NCBI GenBank assembly: GCA_963682055.1
Contig: OY821749.1
Coordinates: forward strand, 27,659,631-27,723,630
DNA: 64,000 nt
From: Primula veris
Lineage: Eukaryota > Streptophyta > Magnoliopsida > Ericales > Primulaceae
Direction: 5' to 3'
The notes under the pieces were generated by a model. That model saw only the letters and a list, made by a program, of their open reading frames with translations, did not search any database and had not been told where the DNA came from. This document shows, piece by piece, positions 59,085 to 64,000 of the stretch (within the stretch, counting starts at the first letter, position 1; the number at the start of each line of letters is the position of its first letter). Both the position numbers and the translations under genes were made by a program.

Positions 59085-59405
59085 TTATTTCGATGAAGAG
59101 CCTTCTTCATCGTCATCCGAACTCGGTTTGGACCGAGCATGCAACTCCTTGAAGGCAAGCTTATAGGCCCTTTTTGCTGCCTTCTGCTTAGCCAGATTAG
59201 CCTCGAGCTTCTTTATATGCTCATAGGCCCAATCCCGATCGGCCATCGTCACATGATGATCAGAATCCATGTCAGACAACATTTTCTTGTAGTTTGAAAC
59301 CTTGGCCACGAGTTTCTTATTCGCGGTACGAGATTTCTTGATTTCCGTTTCTAAATATGAAATATAATTAAAGGAGCTCTCACCAGTAGAACCAGAAGAA
59401 GCCAT
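59085..59405 (-). CDS. Small antisense coiled-coil ORF 5 (106 aa)
   Basis: Begins MASSGSTGESSFNYISYLE. A helix over about residues 18-90 ends in KRAYKLAFKELHARSKPSSD, closely matching ORF 4, then an acidic DDDEEGSSSK tail. A TATAAA box lies at 59,460-59,465, about 55 bases upstream, and the ORF is only 245 bases from the 3' LTR. Its 3' flank resembles that of ORF 4 (aaggaaa...ttatt...ttcgattaca pattern), so whole transcription units were duplicated. Function unknown. Confidence 0.57.
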   Translation of the reverse strand: MASSGSTGESSFNYISYLETEIKKSRTANKKLVAKVSNYKKMLSDMDSDHHVTMADRDWAYEHIKKLEANLAKQKAAKRAYKLAFKELHARSKPSSDDDEEGSSSK

Positions 59406-59459
59406 TATGTCACGGGCAAATTAGTAGTAAAATGCCTAATTATGGAGGGAGCACACCCC

Positions 59460-59465
59460 TTTATA
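59460..59465 (-). promoter_or_regulatory. TATA-like box of small antisense ORF 5
   Basis: TATAAA on the minus strand, about 55 bp before the ATG. Confidence 0.5.
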
Positions 59466-59630
59466 GGAGTTTTCCTCGAAAAAAGATATTAGGATAGGAA
59501 ACATTAAATGTGCCCCCCCTGGGAACCGTCACGAGTCTATTGCGTTTCTCGATGAAGCATTGGGAAAAACAAGACCAAAGTAACGTTCTCGACAAACCGA
59601 ACATGACTCCCCCGACATGGAAACCACGCC

Positions 59631-59649
59631 GAGGAAGTCAGGGAGCACT
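59631..59649 (+). other. Probable polypurine tract
   Basis: gaggaagtcagggagcact directly before the 3' LTR; purine-rich but with a few pyrimidines. This position primes plus-strand DNA synthesis in LTR elements. Confidence 0.5.
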
Positions 59650-60218
59650 TGATAGAACATAAAAATCAGACCCGAATATTTTATTCGGGTCATAATCAAC
59701 CCACTTTATAAATGGGTATCCAACGCTTAAATGGGCCATCTCATACTTTTTATAGGAATTGAGGTGCTACTACCAAAAGCCCAAGCCCAATCAAAGGGGG
59801 ACCCATGTCTGAAAAATCCCTGGGATGAAGACATTTGTCAATATCCTAGAAGGCGCAGTTGCCTATAAATAGCCAACTACCCCTCCTAGAAAAGGACCCA
59901 GAAAATCTATCCAAAAAATATAGAGAGAAGTTAAGAAAATAGAGAAACTAACCAAAACATATCACTTCGAGAAATAAACCGAGAAAAGACAGCCGAGCAC
60001 CGAATAAAAGAGGAGAAAGATCAAGACGAGAGATTAAATAGTTATATCGAGCATAATTGTAAAACCGAAATACTAATCCGAGCAAATGTAATAGTCCGAA
60101 CAAGGACAATAATCCGAGCAATAATAAAGATCAGGAAGTATCATTTATTCACGGTTGATTTATCATTATATCATTGTTGAAAAACCTAACGCGACCGACC
60201 AAAGTTATGGCTTTATCA
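59650..60218 (+). repeat. 3' LTR of Tat element
   Basis: 569 bp, same ends as the 5' LTR and about 99% identical to it. TATAAATA at 59,864-59,871. Followed by the ACTAT target copy. Confidence 0.96.
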
Positions 60219-60223
60219 ACTAT

Positions 60224-60315
60224 ATTCAACTATTATGCGTTTTCGATTTAGTATACTGAACTAACAAATTTACTGATTAGCATACTGGACTAAATAAAAA
60301 CTTTCGAATTAGTAT
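60224..60315 (+). repeat. Left MULE terminal inverted repeat, inner part
   Basis: Continues the repeat interrupted at 43,848. It is an inverted match to 63,214-63,305, with words such as tcgatttagtatactgaa. Confidence 0.85.
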
Positions 60316-61691
60316 ATTTTCGTCCAATTGTCTAATAGAAATAAGTAAAATACAAAATTACCCTTATGAAACTTAAATCAGTTTTGATTTAGTGTGTTTT
60401 ACTAATATATTTTTTCATTTTTGTACACTATTTTTTTTCTATCAACTTCACACTTATTCATTATTAATGAAGTAGTCCTTGTAGTTTATGAATATAATCA
60501 ATCTGATACTTATAATCTCTAAAGGCACCAAATATTAAATAAAAGAAAGTGTAAAAAATAATATGCATGACTAATAAATTACACTATAAATAATAAGTAT
60601 TTTTATTTGGTACATTTCTTCATGTATAGAAAATAAAAACTATAGCACATTTTTTTCTCATTAAAATTTAAATTGTTATAACAAAAAAAAAATCTATGTT
60701 TAGAAATTATAACTTAAATACTACTCATCGGTAGAAATGTTTAAAAAAAGGAGTCATTTAAAAAAACATATACGACCAAAATAAAATTATACTAAAAAAA
60801 TAAAATAATTTTAGTTAGTGAAACTGATAACTTGTAATGAAAAAAATAGACAAAAATCCTATTTTTGTTGTACCTTTTTTAGTTTATTTGAGAAAACTGA
60901 AAATTAAAATAAAAAAATTACATGTTCAAATCAAAATTTTATTTGTATAAAAAATTAATTTAGTTCTTTTCACATCTGCTGCAATTTTTTTTAAAGTTGT
61001 TAATGAATTTTGTTAATTTTGAACAATTTATGTTCTAAATTCAAAATATTTGAAAATACAAGGACTAAACTGAAATAAACTTAAAATTTGAATTCTCTCA
61101 CATTTACGAAATCAGTCCATAAGTGTATATATATACAGACATATAATATATAATATATATATAGATATATATATACAGACATATACATACATGTATATAT
61201 AGATATAGTGGCATAGTTCTTTATATAGTTTTTAGTTAGTGAAATTGATAACGTGTAATGAAAAAAATTAGACCAAAATCATATTTGTTTGCACACTTTT
61301 AATTTTATCTAAGAAAGTGGATAATTAAAAAAATGGACGTCCAAAATAAAATAATAATAATTTTAGCTGGTACGTTTGGTCATACATGTATGATAAAAAC
61401 AAAAACTCGTTTTTTCCATTCAAATTTAAATTTTTTATAACATAAAAACTCATTTGTCTAGAAATTGTATCTTAAATACTACTTATCAGAACAAAGTAGA
61501 ATTTTTTTTAAAAGAAAGTTACTGAAAAAAAAAACAAACAAACAAACATGTAAGACCAAAAGAAAAGTATACTATAAAAATAAAATTATTTTAGTTAGTA
61601 AAATTGATAACATGTAATGAAAAAAATAGTCAAAAATCATATTTTTGTTGCACCCTTTTTAGTTTATTTAAGAAAATTGAATCATGTGTAT

Positions 61692-62854
61692 TGTTGACCC
61701 GTGCGGCTAAACCTTAGACGGGGTGAATAAGGTTTTTAGCGTTTTTCTGTGGAATTAAACTTAATGACAACTAACAACCCAACTTTCGCAATTCTAAACT
61801 TAAGCGTTTAATAAACGTTAAACAAACCAAACGCAAGCAAGAAAATAAACAATAATATAAGTTGCGGAAAGTAAAAGTTAAGGGAGAAATTGACACCGTG
61901 ATTTATAGAGGTTCGGCAAAACGGCATACGTCCTCTCCTCGGTACTACCGACTATTTCACTAAAAAATCTTCTTGCGGATATTGCAAATCCTAACGAGCT
62001 AATCGACCGATTAAACTCCCCCTCACTTTATGAGTATCCCGAATGAAAAGACCTAGAGCTTTTAAGCAACAATCGCTTACAAACCATTTACTCGATCACT
62101 CGCTCACAAATGAGTTTATAAATCACTCTTTACAAAATTTGTTACAACAATGTAACTACACTCACTATTTTGTTGCTTCTAAATAAGCTAATTTGTGAGT
62201 CTTTGATGTTGTTTGAGCTTGAATCGCTTTCTCCTTAATTTCCCTCTTTTTCGAATATTTTCACCAAAATGGTGATATTTAGGGTTTTGATTGAGAAAGG
62301 TTGAAGGATGATAATTGGTTATCAATGGATGATGTTTTGAGAGAGATTGGGGTGGTTTATATGGCCAGCAAAGTATGTTTTTTGTAATATGACCGTTGGT
62401 AGTGGTTGAGGGCTTTTATCCATTAACTGCAGAAAACGATCGGTCGTTTTATGCAAACGATCGGTCGTTTCCAGAAAACGATCGGTCGTTTCCAGAAAAC
62501 GATCGGTCGTTTTCTGAGAAACGATCGATCGTTTTTCAGACGACCTCACTGGAAGGATTTGGACAAAAAATGATCGGTCGTTTTTGTCCAGACGATCGGT
62601 CGTTTCTTCAGTATTCCTGGTTTTCTCGTTAAACTTTGAACGCCCGTAACTTCTTCGTTTTAGCTCCGATTTTGGTTCCGCTTGAACCGTTGGCTTCGTT
62701 TTCGAATGCTCTATCTTTCTGGTGTTCTGAAATTTACAAATTCTCATTTTTGGAAAAGACCAAACATTATATCATCGAAAAGAGAAATTGTAAAATCATT
62801 AAAACATAATCAAACTTATAATCAAAATCAATTATTTAACCCCATGGTTCAACA
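61692..62854 (-). mobile_element. Solo LTR, 1163 bp
   Basis: Ends TGTTGACCC and GGTTCAACA, with 5 bp target duplications TGTAT at 61,687-61,691 and 62,855-62,859, and no internal region. Read on the minus strand it finishes with ttcaccccgtctaaggttta, like many plant copia LTR ends, so I place it on that strand. It carries seven copies of a near-palindrome, described separately. It formed by recombination between two LTRs after insertion into the MULE. Confidence 0.87.
62434..62606. repeat. Seven near-palindromic aaacgatcggtcgttt sites in the solo LTR
   Basis: Sites near 62,434, 62,455, 62,477, 62,498, 62,518, 62,570 and 62,590. The first five are spaced about 21 bases apart; the fifth is a perfect palindrome (aaacgatcgatcgttt). 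CpG-rich in an AT-rich setting. Confidence 0.93.
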
Positions 62855-63050
62855 TGTATAAAAGATTAATCTAGTTATTTTCATATTTGTTGCAAATTCT
62901 TTTTAAAGTTGTTAATGAATTTTATTAATTCTGAACAAATTTACATCCCAATTATAATACATTTGAAAATGTAAGGACCAAAATGAAACAAACTTAAAAT
63001 TTGAATTTTCCAAAATTTACGAAATCAGTCCCAAAGTGTATACAGATAGA

Positions 63051-63052
<2 letters not shown>

Positions 63053-63102
<50 letters not shown>
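63053..63102. repeat. (TA)n microsatellite
   Basis: About 50 bases of TA repeat inside the MULE. Confidence 0.95.
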
Positions 63103-63104
<2 letters not shown>

Positions 63105-63213
63105 CGTTATTATTGTAACAAAAGTGTTGGTGGCCAGTTGGTTAAAAATTGCCCTTCAACTTAACTGAAAATGTTAGATGACGTCACTATTTAACCGTCA
63201 ATTTGAACGTCAA

Positions 63214-63326
63214 ATACTAAATCGAAAGTTTTCATTTAGTACAGTATACTAATCAATAAACTTGTTAATTCAGTATACTAAATCGAAAACTCGTAATATT
63301 TGAATATAATAAACATTAATTATCTC
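63214..63326 (-). repeat. Right MULE terminal inverted repeat
   Basis: Inverted copy of the left terminal repeat, about 113 bp, ending beside the tttcaaaaa target copy. Confidence 0.87.
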
Positions 63327-63457
63327 TTTCAAAAAAGTTTCGTAACTTTATGTATTTCCACCCAAATCCCATTTTGCAAGCTTATCAAACACCGTATTTT
63401 GTTCCCGCCAAACATGATTTAAAGTACCCCTACAAAACCAAAAAGCTCTGTTATATC

Positions 63458-63990
63458 TTACCACTCATTTACGAACTTCAAAGGTACTCTACTTCTCTTC
63501 TCGTACCAATCAACAATCATTTTAGCATCCACTTCAACTATAATCTCATTTAAACTCATAGTATAGCACAAATTTAAACCATATAGAAGTGATTTAATTT
63601 CAGCTTCTAAGGAGCATTCTGCTTCAAGAAACACGCTAAAAGCAATGATCATTTTAGCACTTTCCTCTCTAATAATTCCTCCCCCGCCTGCTTTGCTTGT
63701 TCTTTTATCAAAAAAACCATCAACATTTAACTTTAATCTTTCACTGGGTGGTTTAAGCCACCTTAGAAGGATAGACTTTTTAACATAGCAGGGGCTTGGT
63801 TTTATTTTAAGAAACTCCATAGTTAACTTTTATGTCATTGTAAGTTTTCTTTTTGGCTTTATAATGAGATTTAAATCTTGCAACCAGCTCATAATCTTCT
63901 TTTTCAAGTCTTCAATATTCATATCTTCATCTTCATACTTATATCTTGTTTTACTTAGCTATATTTCCCAAATAACAAAAAAAAAAGGTA
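63458..63990 (-). pseudogene. LINE-type RNase H (RVT_3) fragment
   Basis: A 120-residue minus-strand frame (63,820-63,458) has RLKLNVDGFFDKRTSKAGGG, an EAE segment and IVEVDAKMIVDWY. This is the pattern of the RNase H domain at the end of plant LINE ORF2 proteins and related host RVT_3 proteins (acidic residues in NVDG, EAEIKSL and VDAKMI). Upstream another frame reads MSWLQDLNLIIKPKRKL before a stop, so a frameshift separates it from the preceding LINE segment. It stops before the usual end of the domain and continues toward the right edge. A decayed LINE is the best reading; a small host RNase H-like gene is possible. Confidence 0.65.
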
Positions 63991-64000
63991 ATAATTGCCA

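Larger units (their letters stand above)
43849..60218 (+). mobile_element. Complete Ty3 (gypsy) LTR retrotransposon, Tat lineage, 16.4 kb, with antisense genes
   Basis: Two nearly identical LTRs of about 570 bp bound the element, with TG...CA ends and a 5 bp target duplication ACTAT (43,844-43,848 and 60,219-60,223). A tRNA-type primer-binding site, one gag-pol frame, a tandem-repeat region and a purine-rich tract before the 3' LTR are present. A second, archaeal-type RNase H between RNase H and integrase, and the lack of a chromodomain, place it in the Tat (Ogre/Retand-like) lineage. About 8 kb between pol and the 3' LTR codes on the minus strand. The two LTRs differ at about three substitutions and one indel, and pol is uninterrupted, so the insertion is young and could be autonomous. 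Confidence 0.95.
60625..63050. repeat. ~500 bp direct duplication inside the MULE
   Basis: 60,625-61,135 is repeated, with about 15% difference, as 61,385-61,691 plus 62,860-63,050. The second copy is split by the solo LTR. Shared words include aaagttgttaatgaatttt and tttacgaaatcagtcc. Both copies run into TA repeats (about 61,120-61,210 and 63,053-63,102). AT-rich, no gene. Confidence 0.75.
43828..63326. mobile_element. Mutator-like non-autonomous element, split by two later insertions
   Basis: The outer ends start gagataattaatgttta (43,828) and finish with its complement (to 63,326). They are flanked by a perfect 9 bp direct repeat, tttcaaaaa (43,819-43,827 and 63,327-63,335). The terminal inverted repeat is about 113 bp. 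The left one is cut after 21 bases by the Tat retrotransposon and continues at 60,224-60,315. The right one is about 63,214-63,326. Without the Tat element and the solo LTR the element is close to 2 kb. It has no transposase. Ends starting GAGATAATT with a 9 bp duplication are typical of Mutator elements. Confidence 0.88.

Noticed and set aside
43849..60218. Endogenous pararetrovirus
   Set aside because: It has LTRs, an integrase and a target duplication and lacks a movement protein, so it is a Ty3 retrotransposon.
62322..62747. 141-codon minus frame with repeated TTDRFLE segments
   Set aside because: Created by the near-palindromic repeats of the solo LTR.

Overview
This is nuclear DNA from a flowering plant, almost certainly a eudicot and probably an asterid. 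The evidence is a tandem array of CYP76A-like cytochrome P450 genes with GT-AG introns, AT-rich spacers, and plant-type mobile elements (Ty3 Tat-lineage and copia-like LTR elements, hAT-like MITEs, a Mutator-like element, a tRNA-derived SINE, a LINE remnant). I cannot name the species.

Region 1 (1-319) holds the truncated 3' end of a DUF668/PSK SIMULATOR-type gene. Region 2 (about 1.8-41.2 kb) is an array of six P450 copies, all on the minus strand. Each has three exons and two phase-0 introns and, when intact, encodes 508 residues. Copy 1 (2323-4393) is dead, with four lesions. Copies 2 (9384-11439) and 3 (17854-19909) are intact, encode the same protein, and lie in an ~8.47 kb tandem duplication. 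Copies 4 (20656-22709) and 5 (28983-31036) share the same two TGG-to-TAG stops, so a dead gene was duplicated after it died. Copy 6 (39093-41149) is intact and the most diverged of the working copies. Each unit also carries a ~160 bp tandem repeat upstream of the P450 (about 0.6, 8, 3.2, 8, 5 and 0 copies for genes 1-6), and four spacers hold a ~110 bp relic of P450 exon 3. Insertions present in only some units (two hAT-like MITEs, a SINE, a truncated LTR element) give the order of duplication.

Region 3 (41.2-43.8 kb) is low-complexity repeat. Region 4 (43,828-63,326) is a set of nested transposons. The outermost is a non-autonomous Mutator-like element with ~113 bp terminal inverted repeats and a perfect 9 bp target duplication. 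Its left terminal repeat is split by a complete 16.4 kb Tat-lineage Ty3 retrotransposon (43,849-60,218; LTRs differ by about 3 substitutions and one indel; target duplication ACTAT). Its interior is split by a 1.16 kb solo LTR (61,692-62,854; target duplication TGTAT).

The Tat element is the most unusual object here. Its sense strand has one uninterrupted 1972-residue gag-pol reading frame (gag, protease, RT, RNase H, second archaeal-type RNase H, integrase). The ~8 kb between pol and the 3' LTR encodes proteins on the opposite strand. One is a five-exon gene with all introns in phase 0 (predicted about 889 residues; N-terminal domain like the 'putative gypsy type transposon' family, then coiled coils). 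The others are five small coiled-coil ORFs, each with its own TATA-like box. The window ends with a decayed LINE RNase H fragment (minus strand, 63.46-63.99 kb).
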